Assembly: GCF_000981035.1 (NCBI RefSeq)
Contig: NZ_LAYJ01000133.1
Span: 151,842 to 215,841, forward strand
Source of the DNA: Christensenella hongkongensis
Lineage (GTDB): Bacteria > Bacillota > Clostridia > Christensenellales > Christensenellaceae
Direction of reading: 5' to 3'
Length of the DNA stretch: 64,000 bases
How positions within the stretch are numbered: the first letter of the stretch is position 1; each line of letters begins with the position of its first letter. The notes beneath the pieces were generated by a model. The model made no database searches, had not been told where the DNA came from, and saw only the letters and a list, made by a program, of their open reading frames with translations. Made by a program: the position numbers and the translations under genes. Below are positions 54,286 through 63,160 of this stretch, one piece after another.

Positions 54286-55153
54286 CTGGTTTTACGAATA
54301 TTTTACGGATAGCGCAAAATTTGGAATCAAAATCAGGGAACATTTGGTCGACACAAAGAGCGAGTTCCAGAAAATTGATTTTTACGATTCTTATGAATTT
54401 GGAAGGTTTTTTACGCTGGACGGGTTTATCATGATGACACAGCGGGACGAATTTATTTACCACGAAATGCTGGTACACGTGCCCATGGCTGTGAAGCCGG
54501 ACGTGAAGCGTGTGCTTGTGATCGGCGGCGGCGACGGCGGCGCTGTGCGCGAGCTGACGCGTTATAGGACGATTGAAAAGATCGACATGGTGGAAATTGA
54601 CGAAAAGGTGGTTTCCCTTTGCAGGGAGTATCTGCCACAGACGGCGGGAAAACTTGACGACGGGCGGGTAACGCTGCATTTTTGCGACGGGATTGCGTTT
54701 GTGCGGGATGCGAAGGAGCAATATGATCTGGTTTTGGTAGATTCCACAGATCCTGTCGGCGTGGGAGAGGGGCTTTTCTCCATGCGGTTTTATGAGGACT
54801 GCTTTCGCCTGCTTACGGAGGACGGCGTGATGATCAATCAGCACGAAAGCCCCTATTATGAAGGCGACGCGCTGGAGATGGAGCGCGCGCACAAAAAGCT
54901 TGCCGCGGTATTCCCTGTGTGCAGGGTGTATCAGTTCCATATGCCGACCTATGCGTCCGGGCACTGGCTGTTTGGGTTTGCGTCCAAGAAAAAGGATCCG
55001 CTTGTTTTTGATGAAGCAGCCTGGAACGCACTTGGAATCGAAACAAATTACTACAATACAAAGCTTCACAAAGGGTGCTTTGCATTACCAACTTATGTGC
55101 AAAGGCGGCTTCACAAAGCGGAGGAGGAAACAATAAAAAAGGAATGTGAATAA
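54263..55153 (+). CDS. speE: Spermidine synthase
   Basis: 296 residues. Transfers aminopropyl from decarboxylated SAM to putrescine. Motifs: [14 protein letters not shown] (SAM site), [31 protein letters not shown] (Asp base) and NQHESPYY. The ORF starts inside the end of speD, the usual SpeD-SpeE coupling. A terminator follows at 55273. Confidence 0.97.
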   Translation: MAKISKDNWFYEYFTDSAKFGIKIREHLVDTKSEFQKIDFYDSYEFGRFFTLDGFIMMTQRDEFIYHEMLVHVPMAVKPDVKRVLVIGGGDGGAVRELTRYRTIEKIDMVEIDEKVVSLCREYLPQTAGKLDDGRVTLHFCDGIAFVRDAKEQYDLVLVDSTDPVGVGEGLFSMRFYEDCFRLLTEDGVMINQHESPYYEGDALEMERAHKKLAAVFPVCRVYQFHMPTYASGHWLFGFASKKKDPLVFDEAAWNALGIETNYYNTKLHKGCFALPTYVQRRLHKAEEETIKKECE

Positions 55154-55214
55154 TTTCATAATTTATTCATAAAATACCCCTTGCCAAATAACAGAAACTG
55201 TTATAGAATAAGAG

Positions 55215-55240
55215 CATATCTTAGAGCGATTTAAGATATG
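55215..55240. repeat. Perfect dyad between speE and its terminator
   Basis: CATATCTTA (55215-55223) pairs with TAAGATATG (55232-55240). It lacks a T-tract, so it may be an operator-like or RNA element. Confidence 0.45.
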
Positions 55241-55272
55241 TCAATCCCCACCCTTTTATTATTTTTTGGAAG

Positions 55273-55297
55273 ACCGATTCGTAAGAATCGGTTTTTC
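55273..55297 (+). terminator. Intrinsic terminator after speE
   Basis: ACCGATTC-GTAA-GAATCGGT (55273-55292) then five T residues. Confidence 0.85.
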
Positions 55298-55312
55298 TCG
55301 TCTCTGGACAAA

Positions 55313-55340
55313 AAAAGAGGCCGCGGATGTGCGGCCTTTT
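55313..55340 (-). terminator. Intrinsic terminator after folT
   Basis: On the minus strand GGCCGC-ACATCC-GCGGCC is followed by TCTTTTTTT. It ends the riboswitch-folT transcript. Confidence 0.82.
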
Positions 55341-55350
55341 CCTTTTTGGT

Positions 55351-55881
55351 TCAAGTCGTTACAAGCGGCCTGTATATTTTATCCTTGTTGCGCAGCAGAA
55401 CATACATGACGCAGATATAAACAGCGCAGGTAATGTATGTTGTGGGCAGGCGCGATATCATCAGCTCCAGATACGGCGCGCCCAAAAACAGCGACAGCCA
55501 GAATGTGTTGAGAAGCGCCGAAAAAACGGTTTGGATCACTAAAATCGAGATAAAAACCTTGGGAAAGGAAATTTTTTCCTTTTTGTAAAAAAGCAATCCC
55601 GCAGCAATACCGTAAAGAGCCATTGTGAGGGCGAGGCCCGGATTAAACGCGCCGCCTGGATTAAAGGGGTTTACAAAAAATGATATAAAATTTGATAAAA
55701 AACCGATAACACCTCCGGCGACCGGCCCCAAAATCGCGCCGGCGAACATCACGGCAATGGGCGCAAGGGAAAGCTTGATCTGCGGGCCCAGATAGGGCGA
55801 AAAGATACCAAGGATGATTGCAATCGCAATCAACGCGGCGTAATAGACAATACGCATTGTTTTTGATGAAATTCTGGACAT
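55351..55881 (-). CDS. folT: ECF transporter folate S component
   Basis: 176 residues with five to six membrane helices and the S-component signature AALIAIAIILGIFSPYL, SLAPIAVMFAGAILGPVAGGVIGFLSNF. It binds folate and docks to the shared EcfAA'T energising module encoded elsewhere. The substrate is supported by a THF riboswitch directly upstream on the same strand (55974-56068). The AAGGAAGG ribosome site precedes the ATG at 55881, between it and the riboswitch. Confidence 0.87.
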   Translation of the reverse strand: MSRISSKTMRIVYYAALIAIAIILGIFSPYLGPQIKLSLAPIAVMFAGAILGPVAGGVIGFLSNFISFFVNPFNPGGAFNPGLALTMALYGIAAGLLFYKKEKISFPKVFISILVIQTVFSALLNTFWLSLFLGAPYLELMISRLPTTYITCAVYICVMYVLLRNKDKIYRPLVTT

Positions 55882-55973
55882 AAAAAAATACCTTCCTTTC
55901 GTAAAAAAATGGCACGCCTCTACAAAAGAAAGATATTGCCCGCACGACGCACAACCGGCGGATTCTTTTGTGA

Positions 55974-56068
55974 GCAGCGGACGCAGTTTTGAACCGCAAG
56001 GCCAAAGGCCTTTTCGTTATAAGGCGACATCCCATCCTTATACACTTGACGCGCAAAACCTACTCTGC
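55974..56068 (-). ncRNA. Tetrahydrofolate (THF) riboswitch
   Basis: On the minus strand the 95-nt element starts GCAGAGTAGG and contains GCGCGTCAAGTGT, the hallmark GGATGGGATGTCGCC, a variable hairpin GGCCTTTGGCC, and GCGGTTCAAAACTGCGTCC ending CCGCTGC that pairs with the 5' end. Order and key bases match the THF aptamer described upstream of folT and folE genes in Firmicutes. It sits 90 nt before folT. Binding of THF is expected to lower expression. Confidence 0.9.
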
Positions 56069-56168
56069 ACATTTTTATGGAGTTGTACGGATAAAGCGTT
56101 CTCTCCTTTATCCGTATCCCAGTATACCACCGTAATGATTACGTGACAACAGGGAATTTTATTTTGCG

Positions 56169-56819
56169 CTATTTCCTGCGGCTTGGAGCGGTAAACCTGT
56201 ACTGCGCCACCATTCCGGCAATCGCAAACACAGCGGTGGGAATGACGAGCGCCCACGTAGCTCCCGCGGGAAAAATACTGATCGACTCAAACACCTGCTG
56301 GTAGTTGCCCCAGGTGATGGTGGATAGAAGTCCTGAATTGAAAAACAGGCCGATGATGATGCCCACTGTGTGGATAATGGTGTATCCGCCGAAAATAGCC
56401 GAGAAAATAATTACAAAATGCCGCTGTGAGGCAAGCGTGATCGCACCGAACACCACAAACAGCCCAAGGCCGATAATGAACAGCGTCATTGGATCCATCG
56501 AGGAGAACGTTTCAGCGAAGCCGCTGCGCAGCAGGCCATAAACGAGCAGGCCGACAATACCGCCTACTACGAATATTGCAAATTTGATAAAGAAAAACGA
56601 TAACAATGCAAAAACAAGGCCTATAATCAGGCTGATCAGCCAGAGCCAGTTGGTTGCGTCCGGCAAATAGGTGCCCACAAGGGTATAAGAATAGTACGCG
56701 CCCATGAAGAAGGCATACAGGAAAATAATGACCTTCAGGTATTTGTAGCCCCAAAAACAATACAGGATTCCTAGGACAAGGGCAATCAATAATATAATAA
56801 TTGGGACAATTCCGTTCAT
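56169..56819 (-). CDS. DUF4203-like multi-pass membrane protein
   Basis: 216 residues from the ATG at 56817-56819 (MNGIVP), preceded by GGAGG; an in-frame extension is not needed. Seven hydrophobic segments cover nearly the whole protein, with short loops and a basic C-terminal tail. This looks like the TMEM198/DUF4203 family, whose function in bacteria is unknown. It is probably a single-gene unit. Confidence 0.7.
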   Translation of the reverse strand: MNGIVPIIILLIALVLGILYCFWGYKYLKVIIFLYAFFMGAYYSYTLVGTYLPDATNWLWLISLIIGLVFALLSFFFIKFAIFVVGGIVGLLVYGLLRSGFAETFSSMDPMTLFIIGLGLFVVFGAITLASQRHFVIIFSAIFGGYTIIHTVGIIIGLFFNSGLLSTITWGNYQQVFESISIFPAGATWALVIPTAVFAIAGMVAQYRFTAPSRRK

Positions 56820-56936
56820 AAAAAAGACCTCCGCTTCTTTCATTATTATAAAGCAGCGGTCATATGATTTCAATAAAATCGATTCTTAATAATTTTTTAC
56901 GAAACAATTTTACATTTATGTCGATATAAATAAAAT

Positions 56937-56975
56937 AGGCCTGAAAAATCCAGTATCCCTGAAAGGCCTGAAAAA
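56937..56975. repeat. Direct repeat AGGCCTGAAAAA, two copies
   Basis: AGGCCTGAAAAA occurs at 56937-56948 and at 56964-56975 (27-bp period). AGGCCT is itself palindromic, so the two copies can also pair. It lies between the DUF4203-like gene and the rnf promoter. Confidence 0.5.
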
Positions 56976-57038
56976 CAATGAGAAAACAGCGCAGGAAGGC
57001 GTGCCTTGCAGATTCATATGAAAAAAATTGATTAACAC

Positions 57039-57067
57039 TTTAGAAAAAAAAGCCGTTGTGCTATAAT
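57039..57067 (+). promoter_or_regulatory. Extended -10 promoter of the rnf operon
   Basis: TATAAT (57062-57067) with TG at 57059-57060 and a weak -35 TTTAGA (57039-57044) at 17-nt spacing. Transcription would begin about 30 nt before the GGGGGAGG ribosome site of rnfC. Confidence 0.65.
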
Positions 57068-57102
57068 GATTTTTAGCGTTTAGCAAATTGGGGGAGGTTA
57101 CT

Positions 57103-58467
57103 ATGAGCCTTACGTTTAAGGGCGGCGTTCATCCGCTCAAAGAAATATATGAAGGAAAGAAACTGACCGAGAAGTGTGCGATCGAGGAAATGCCCGCAGG
57201 GCATATCGTAAAAATTCCGCTTTCGCAGCATGTCGGCGCGCCCGCGGAGCCGATTGTCAAGACGGGCGAGCGCGTTCTGTTGGGTCAGAAAATAGCCGAA
57301 GCGCAGGGGTTTGTGAGCGTGCCGGTGCACGCAAGCGTTTCAGGCGTGGTGATGGAGATTACGCAGATTACCGGTGCGAACGGAAAACCGGTTCAGGCAA
57401 TCGTGATCGAAAATGATTTTAAGGATGAAGCGCTCCCCTTCCGGGAAGAGGATATTGAGGCGCTTTCTGCGCAGGAGATTATTGAACGCATCAAGGAGGC
57501 CGGTAATGTCGGTATGGGCGGGGCAACCTTTCCAACGCATGTGAAATTATCGCCGCCAGAAGGAAAAAGCGTAAACCTGCTGATTTTAAACGGCGCGGAA
57601 TGCGAGCCGTTTTTGACTGCGGATTACCGCCTGATGGTGGAATGCCCCAAGCGTGTGATTATGGGTGTGAAGATATTGATGCGCGCCCTTGGAATCAAAA
57701 AAGCGATTGTAGGGATTGAAGACAATAAGCCGGAGGCGATTCAGAAAATGACCGCGGCGGTGGATACCCACGCCATCCGGGTTGTCGACGTGGAAACAAA
57801 ATACCCGCAGGGCTCTGAAAAGCAACTGATTAACGCAATTACAGGCCGTGTCGTACCGGCGGGAGGACTGCCGATGGACGCAGGCGTAGTGGTGGTGAAC
57901 GTCGGATCGGCAAAGGCGATTGCAGATGCGTTTTGCGTAGGAGAGCCGCTTTACCGCCGCGTTGTGACAGTGAGCGGCGCGGTTAAAAATCCCAAAAACC
58001 TGTTGGTGCGTTTTGGCGTAAGCGCGCGGGAGGTGCTCGAATATGTGGGCGGACCATCGAGCGAACCCTTGAAAATTCTTTCCGGCGGGCCAATGATGGG
58101 GCTGCCGCTGCCTACGCTTGATTGCGTGGTCACGAAAGGTTTTTCCGGGCTCGTGGTTCTGGATTCGCAGTATACCAAAAAGCAGAAGGAAACAAACTGC
58201 ATCAAATGCGGAAAATGCGCGGACGTATGTCCGATGAATTTAATGCCTATGATGATTTCCGCCTCCGCTGTTTTTGAAGATTTTGAAAAAGCGGAGAAAT
58301 ATAACGCGATGGACTGCATGAGCTGCGGCTGCTGCAGTTATATCTGCCCGGCTAAAAAACCGATTGCCCAGAATATTAAGTTTGCAAAGGACATGATCAG
58401 CGTGCAGCGCATGAAGGAACGGCGCAAAGCCGAACAGGAAAAGGCGGAGCGCGAAGCGGCAGAGTAA
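57103..58467 (+). CDS. rnfC: Rnf complex subunit RnfC (NADH-binding, 2x[4Fe-4S])
   Basis: 454 residues, first gene of the sodium- or proton-pumping ferredoxin:NAD+ oxidoreductase. The NADH/FMN segment shows GMGGATFPTHVKL and NGAECEPFLTADYRLM. C-terminal clusters are CIKCGKCADVCP and CMSCGCCSYICP. A Lys/Glu-rich C-terminal tail follows. ATG 57103 follows GGGGGAGG. It is a peripheral cytoplasmic subunit that meets the membrane subunits encoded next. Confidence 0.96.
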   Translation: MSLTFKGGVHPLKEIYEGKKLTEKCAIEEMPAGHIVKIPLSQHVGAPAEPIVKTGERVLLGQKIAEAQGFVSVPVHASVSGVVMEITQITGANGKPVQAIVIENDFKDEALPFREEDIEALSAQEIIERIKEAGNVGMGGATFPTHVKLSPPEGKSVNLLILNGAECEPFLTADYRLMVECPKRVIMGVKILMRALGIKKAIVGIEDNKPEAIQKMTAAVDTHAIRVVDVETKYPQGSEKQLINAITGRVVPAGGLPMDAGVVVVNVGSAKAIADAFCVGEPLYRRVVTVSGAVKNPKNLLVRFGVSAREVLEYVGGPSSEPLKILSGGPMMGLPLPTLDCVVTKGFSGLVVLDSQYTKKQKETNCIKCGKCADVCPMNLMPMMISASAVFEDFEKAEKYNAMDCMSCGCCSYICPAKKPIAQNIKFAKDMISVQRMKERRKAEQEKAEREAAE

Positions 58468-58516
58468 ATGAGTTATTAAAAAATTATTGGATAAAAGAAT
58501 CGAGAAAGGAAATGCT

Positions 58517-59461
58517 ATGCAACAAGAGTTGATTTTATCTGGTTCGCCGCATATCAAATCAAACCAAAGCACCACGCGTATTATGCTTGACGTCCTGATT
58601 GCGCTTATTCCGGCGTGCGTTGCCGCGGTTTATTTCTTTGGTATCGGCTGCATTACGACCATCGCATTATGTGTGGGCAGTGCGGTTGGCTGCGAAGCTG
58701 CAATTCAGTTTTTCACAAAAAAAGCGGTCACGATCAGTGATTTATCCGCAGTGGTAACAGGCGTCCTGCTGGCGCTGAACCTGCCGCCGAATGTACCGTG
58801 GTACCTTCCGGTGTGCGGGAGTGCGTTTGCGATCATTATCGTGAAACAGTGCTTTGGAGGCCTCGGACATAATTTTATGAATCCCGCGCTTGCGGCGCGC
58901 TGCTTCCTGCTGATTTCATGGCCGGTCGCAATGACGACGTTTATCGCCCCGTTTGCAGGTGTGGACGCCGTGGCCAGCGCAACCCCGCTTGCCGCATTGA
59001 AGGAGGGCGCGACCACAGCGCCGGCGCTCTACGATATGTTTATTGGCAATATCGGCGGCAGTATGGGGGAGACAAGTGTGCTCGCGCTCCTGATTGGCGG
59101 GGTATACCTGATGATACGCAAGGTTATTTCCGTGCGGATACCGCTTGCCTACCTTGGCACCGTCGCGCTGATTACGCTTTTAACCGGCAAGCCGGAAATG
59201 ATCTTATTTGAGCTGTTTGCGGGCGGGCTGATGCTCGGCGCGTTTTTTATGGCGACGGATTATGTTTCGTCTCCGTCCTCTCCAAAAGCGCAGATTGTAT
59301 TTGGGATTGGCTGTGGTGTAATCACAATGGTCGTCAGGCTGTGGGGCGGCTATCCGGAGGGCGTATCCTTCTCCATATTGTTTATGAACCTTTTGACGCC
59401 GCTGCTTGATAAGGCGCTGCGTCCCAAGGTGTTCGGGGAGGTGCAAAAGGTCAATGAATAA
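58517..59461 (+). CDS. rnfD: Rnf complex subunit RnfD (membrane, covalent FMN)
   Basis: 314 residues from ATG 58517 (MQQELIL), spaced about 7 nt from AAAGGA. Around nine membrane helices. The flavin attachment segment VASATPLAALK supplies a Thr in S-A-T (family S/T-G/A-A-T). SGATxT-type spacing elsewhere is absent, as expected. It moves electrons and helps couple ion flow in the membrane. The start of rnfG overlaps its stop. Confidence 0.93.
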   Translation: MQQELILSGSPHIKSNQSTTRIMLDVLIALIPACVAAVYFFGIGCITTIALCVGSAVGCEAAIQFFTKKAVTISDLSAVVTGVLLALNLPPNVPWYLPVCGSAFAIIIVKQCFGGLGHNFMNPALAARCFLLISWPVAMTTFIAPFAGVDAVASATPLAALKEGATTAPALYDMFIGNIGGSMGETSVLALLIGGVYLMIRKVISVRIPLAYLGTVALITLLTGKPEMILFELFAGGLMLGAFFMATDYVSSPSSPKAQIVFGIGCGVITMVVRLWGGYPEGVSFSILFMNLLTPLLDKALRPKVFGEVQKVNE

Positions 59462-60047
59462 AGCAAAGAATGACAGCATTTTTAACCTTACCCTGCGGCT
59501 TGTGATCATTACGGTATGCGCAGGCCTCATATTAGGGCTTGTGTACGGGATCACAAAGGGGCCGATCGAGCAGCAGGAGATCAAAAAAGCGACGGAAGCA
59601 CGCCAGATGGTGCTGCCGGACGCGACTGATTTCAAACAGATTGCGCTCGACGGAATCGATTACGACAGGGAAAAATATTCCGATATACAGGAAGTTTATG
59701 AAGGAACGGCAAACGGACAGGCAGTCGGCTATACGTTTTCTATCGTCACCAAGGGTTATAAGCCCGGGCTTTCGCTGACGATCGGCCTTTCCACGGATGG
59801 AAAGGTAATGGGCGTTACCATTGTCAGCCACGATGAAACGCCGGGCCTTGGAGCAAATGCGACAAAGCCGGATTTTCTCGACCAGTTTATCGGTACGGAC
59901 GGGCCGCTTACCATAGGTAAAACGCCCAGTGGAGCGGAAAATGAAATACAGGCGCTTACCGGCGCGACAATCACGAGTAAGGGCGTTACAAACGCCGTTA
60001 ATCTTGTGCGTGAATTCTCTGAGCAGTATCTCGGAAAGGGGGCGTGA
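59454..60047 (+). CDS. rnfG: Rnf complex subunit RnfG (FMN-binding)
   Basis: 197 residues from ATG 59454, which overlaps the rnfD stop (ATGAATAA). One N-terminal membrane helix (about 11-33) and an exported FMN-binding domain. The TGATITSKGV motif at 169-178 places covalent FMN on Thr174. Mature length and topology match RnfG/NqrC proteins. Confidence 0.95.
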   Translation: MNKAKNDSIFNLTLRLVIITVCAGLILGLVYGITKGPIEQQEIKKATEARQMVLPDATDFKQIALDGIDYDREKYSDIQEVYEGTANGQAVGYTFSIVTKGYKPGLSLTIGLSTDGKVMGVTIVSHDETPGLGANATKPDFLDQFIGTDGPLTIGKTPSGAENEIQALTGATITSKGVTNAVNLVREFSEQYLGKGA

Positions 60048-60709
60048 GCAAGGTGGATAAGAAAATGATGAAAGGCGTTTTTGTAAACGGTATCCTGAAT
60101 GAAAATCCAACGTTCCGCCTGGTGCTTGGAATGTGCCCGACAATCGCCGTTACGACCTCTGTGACAAATGCGCTTGGCATGGGCGCGGCGGTTATATTCG
60201 TGCTGATGTGCTCGAATATGCTGATTTCCCTGCTGCGGAACTTTATACCGGAAAAAGTGAGGATTCCATGCTACGTCGTGGTGATCGCGATGTTTGTTAC
60301 GGTGGTACAGATGGTGCTGAAGGCCTTTATTCCGGCGCTCGACGCTTCGCTTGGAATTTTTATCCCGTTGATTGTGGTAAACTGTATTATTCTTGCGCGC
60401 GCGGAAGCATTTGCGGCAAAGAACAGCGTAATACCTTCCATGATAGACGGGATCGGCATGGGCGTAGGCTTCACTTGCTCGCTTTCGTTGATTGCTATGG
60501 TACGTGAGTTGCTTGGAGCAGGCTCGCTTTTCGGCATTTCCGTATTTGGGGCGGATTACCCGCCGGCACTGATGTTTATCCTCGCGCCTGGTGGATTCCT
60601 GGTACTCGGACTGTTGCTCGCGCTGATCAATAAAATTGTGCTGATGCGCGAGAAAGTGCAGCCAAAGAAAAAAGAAGAAGCAATCGAAGCAGGGGAGGTG
60701 CGTGAATAA
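60044..60709 (+). CDS. rnfE: Rnf complex subunit RnfE
   Basis: 221 residues if the GTG at 60044 (GTGA overlap with rnfG) is used; a GTG at 60053 fits the GGAAAGGGGG ribosome site better, so the start is uncertain. Six membrane helices; conserved [19 protein letters not shown] and [10 protein letters not shown] regions coordinate the intramembrane iron centre with RnfA. Lys/Glu-rich C-terminus. Confidence 0.94.
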   Translation: MSKVDKKMMKGVFVNGILNENPTFRLVLGMCPTIAVTTSVTNALGMGAAVIFVLMCSNMLISLLRNFIPEKVRIPCYVVVIAMFVTVVQMVLKAFIPALDASLGIFIPLIVVNCIILARAEAFAAKNSVIPSMIDGIGMGVGFTCSLSLIAMVRELLGAGSLFGISVFGADYPPALMFILAPGGFLVLGLLLALINKIVLMREKVQPKKKEEAIEAGEVRE

Positions 60710-61293
60710 TGGATATGTTTATTCGAATTCTAACCATCCTTTTGAGCTCGATTTTGGTCAACAACTTTGTACTGTCGCGCTTTTTGGGAATATGCCCGTT
60801 CCTCGGCGTATCGAAAAAGGTGGAAACGGCAGTTGGAATGGGTATGGCAGTTACATTTGTCATGGCAATGGCGTCGCTGATTACGTGGCTGGTGCAGTAT
60901 TACGTATTGGTGCCGCTGGGTGTGGGATATATGCAGACGATTGCCTTTATCCTTGTAATCGCGGCCCTTGTACAGCTGGTGGAAATGGTTTTGCAAAAAA
61001 CAAGCCCGGGGCTGTACCAGAGTTTGGGGGTATATTTGCCGCTGATTACGACGAACTGTGCGGTGCTCGGAGTTGCGATCCTCAATATCACGGAAAATTA
61101 TAACCTTGTGGAATCCCTTGTAAACGGTGTGGGCGGAGCGCTTGGGTTTACGCTTGCAATCGTTCTGTTTGCGGGAATACGTGAGCGTCTGGAGTTGTCG
61201 TCGATACCAAAGCCGTTCCAGGGTTTCCCGATTGCCCTCATAACTGCGTCGCTGATGAGCGTTGCGTTTATGGGCTTCTCAGGGCTGGTGTAG
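60709..61293 (+). CDS. rnfA: Rnf complex subunit RnfA
   Basis: 194 residues, overlapping the rnfE stop by one base (TAATG). Six membrane helices, with [20 protein letters not shown] and [14 protein letters not shown], where Cys residues bind the [2Fe-2S]-type intramembrane site shared with RnfE. Highly typical sequence. Confidence 0.96.
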   Translation: MDMFIRILTILLSSILVNNFVLSRFLGICPFLGVSKKVETAVGMGMAVTFVMAMASLITWLVQYYVLVPLGVGYMQTIAFILVIAALVQLVEMVLQKTSPGLYQSLGVYLPLITTNCAVLGVAILNITENYNLVESLVNGVGGALGFTLAIVLFAGIRERLELSSIPKPFQGFPIALITASLMSVAFMGFSGLV

Positions 61294-61359
61294 GTCTGGG
61301 ATTTTTACAGGCGAAGTAAAAAACAGGAAAGCAAACAAACGAAGAGGGTATAGGTAATT

Positions 61360-62340
61360 ATGTTTGAGCCGATTATTTGGTCAATAGTAGTATTAGGAGG
61401 GCTTGGAGCCGTTTTTGGCATTATGCTGGGCGTGGCCTCCAAGAAATTTGCTGTGGAAAAAGATGAAAAGGTAGTCCTGGTACGTGAAAACCTGCCGGGC
61501 GCAAACTGCGGGGGCTGCGGTTTCCCGGGATGCGACGGTCTGGCGGAAGCGCTTGGGGCAGGCAAGGCGGAGGTGAGCGCATGCGCTGTGCTCTCTTCGG
61601 ACAAGGCAAAGGACATTGCGGAGATACTGGGTGTTTCCGTCGGTGAAATGAAGCCGAAGATTGCACGTATCATGTGCCTTGGAAGCGAAGGACACTGCAA
61701 GAATAAATTTGAGTATGACGGCGCGCTTGATTGCCGTGCGGCATATTCGATCGCCGGTGGCTTTAAAGCCTGCAAGTTTGCGTGCCTTGGACTCGGAACG
61801 TGCGCGAAGGTGTGCAAATTTGACGCAATCACAATGGGCCCGGACGGGATTGCGTTTATCGACGAAGACAAGTGCACGGGCTGCGGACGGTGTGTGGAGC
61901 AGTGCCCGCAGAGCTCGATTGCGGTGCTGGAGCGCGACGTAGACGTTTATACGGCGTGCACCAATACAGGCAGGGGCAGGGAAGTCATGGAAAACTGCAG
62001 TGCGGGCTGTATTGGCTGTGGAAAATGCGCGAGCCTGTGCCCGTTTGGAGCGATTACAATGGAAAACAACCTGCCGGTGATCGACATGGACAAATGCAGG
62101 AGCTGTTGGCTTTGCGTGGAGCAATGTCCGCGCAAATGTATCTTAACGACAAAATCCGACTTGAAAGCGAAGATCAACCCGCAAAAGTGCGTTGGCTGTA
62201 CGCAGTGCGCGAAGGCATGCCCGTTCGGTGCAATCGAAGGGGAATTGAAAATGACGCATAAGGTGACAGACCTGTGCCGCGGATGCGGCTTGTGTGAAGA
62301 AGCGTGCAAGCTGGATGCGATCAGCATGGTGGCAAAATGA
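61360..62340 (+). CDS. rnfB: Rnf complex subunit RnfB with extended ferredoxin domain
   Basis: 326 residues. N-terminal membrane helix (about 5-25), then the CGGCGFPGC-type Fe-S domain with a later Cys (SACAVL, CLGSEGHC). After it six more cysteine motifs of ferredoxin type follow (for example CTGCGRCVEQCP, CIGCGKCASLCP, CRSCWLCVEQCP, CVGCTQCAKACP, CRGCGLCEEACK). Longer RnfB with extra clusters is known in acetogens. It accepts electrons from reduced ferredoxin. Its stop overlaps the maf start (ATGA). Confidence 0.95.
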   Translation: MFEPIIWSIVVLGGLGAVFGIMLGVASKKFAVEKDEKVVLVRENLPGANCGGCGFPGCDGLAEALGAGKAEVSACAVLSSDKAKDIAEILGVSVGEMKPKIARIMCLGSEGHCKNKFEYDGALDCRAAYSIAGGFKACKFACLGLGTCAKVCKFDAITMGPDGIAFIDEDKCTGCGRCVEQCPQSSIAVLERDVDVYTACTNTGRGREVMENCSAGCIGCGKCASLCPFGAITMENNLPVIDMDKCRSCWLCVEQCPRKCILTTKSDLKAKINPQKCVGCTQCAKACPFGAIEGELKMTHKVTDLCRGCGLCEEACKLDAISMVAK

Positions 62341-62900
62341 TCATCCTGGCCTCGGCTTCCCCGCGCAGGGAAGAGCTGCTGCATCTGATTACGGACGATT
62401 TTAAAGTAGTGGTAAGCTGCGTGGATGAAGACGCACAAATTGCAGACGCCAAAAAACTTGTGCGCTTTCTGGCCGAGAAAAAAGCGGCGGACGTTGCGCG
62501 CAGCAATCCCCACGATGTGGTGATCGGCGCGGACACAGTCGTAGAGGCGGGCGGAGAAATATTCGGCAAACCCGCAGGCCTTGCGGATGCGCGCAGGATG
62601 ATTGGAGCAATGTCCGGGCAAACGCACTTTGTGCATACCGGTGTTTGTGTCATCAAAGGGGATGTGCGCGTGAGCGAGGTGTGTTCCACCGCAGTAACTT
62701 TCAACACGGTCGGCAAAGAGGAACTGGAGCATTACCTGCGTACGGAGGACATCATGGATAAGGCGGGCGCTTACGCCATTCAGGGCGGCGCCGCGAAATT
62801 TATAGCCCGTATAGAAGGCTGCTTTTTTAACGTGGTAGGGTTGCCCGTTTCAAAGCTCTATCAAATATTACAGCGATTTAACGAAAAGCAGGTTATGTAA
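62337..62900 (+). CDS. maf: Maf-like nucleoside triphosphate pyrophosphatase
   Basis: 187 residues from ATG 62337 (ATGA overlap with rnfB). Motifs ASASPRREELL at the N-terminus, GADTVVEAGGEIFGKP with Asp66, and DKAGAYAIQGGAAKFIARIEG. Hydrolyses non-canonical or methylated NTPs. Being fused in transcript to rnf is a positional oddity, but the protein is standard. The 87-bp repeat copy B begins 12 nt before its stop codon, inside the gene end. Confidence 0.94.
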   Translation: MIILASASPRREELLHLITDDFKVVVSCVDEDAQIADAKKLVRFLAEKKAADVARSNPHDVVIGADTVVEAGGEIFGKPAGLADARRMIGAMSGQTHFVHTGVCVIKGDVRVSEVCSTAVTFNTVGKEELEHYLRTEDIMDKAGAYAIQGGAAKFIARIEGCFFNVVGLPVSKLYQILQRFNEKQVM

Positions 62901-62974
62901 AACTTACGATAAATCGCTTGCATATGCAATTTATACCAACAGTTTGTAACCAACCTTTTGACAAATTGCTATAA
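62888..62974 (-). repeat. 87-bp dispersed repeat, copy B
   Basis: Reverse orientation to copy A (28441-28527); 76 of 87 bases match without gaps. It overlaps the last 13 bases of maf. It contains the perfect palindrome TTGCATATGCAA. A terminator follows at 63027. Confidence 0.85.
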
Positions 62975-63026
62975 AATGGATGCGGTAGATTAAAATTTTA
63001 TCTTTAAAAAGTAAGTACAAAGTTGG

Positions 63027-63056
63027 AAATACGCTGTAAACCAGCGTATTTTTTTA
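63027..63056 (+). terminator. Intrinsic terminator after maf
   Basis: AATACGCTG-TAAAC-CAGCGTATT with a T-run; ends the rnf-maf transcript. Confidence 0.85.
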
Positions 63057-63160
63057 TGCGCTAAAAAAGGCTGCGTGCGTACAAATGTTCTTTTAATGCC
63101 GAATTGTCACGAAAGATGATATTCTGTGGAGTGCCGGATCAAAATACAGGAGGTTAAAAA

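Noticed and set aside
61393..62124. 243-codon minus-strand open frame opposite rnfB
   Set aside because: It is the antisense shadow of the Cys-rich coding sequence; no start signal or family.
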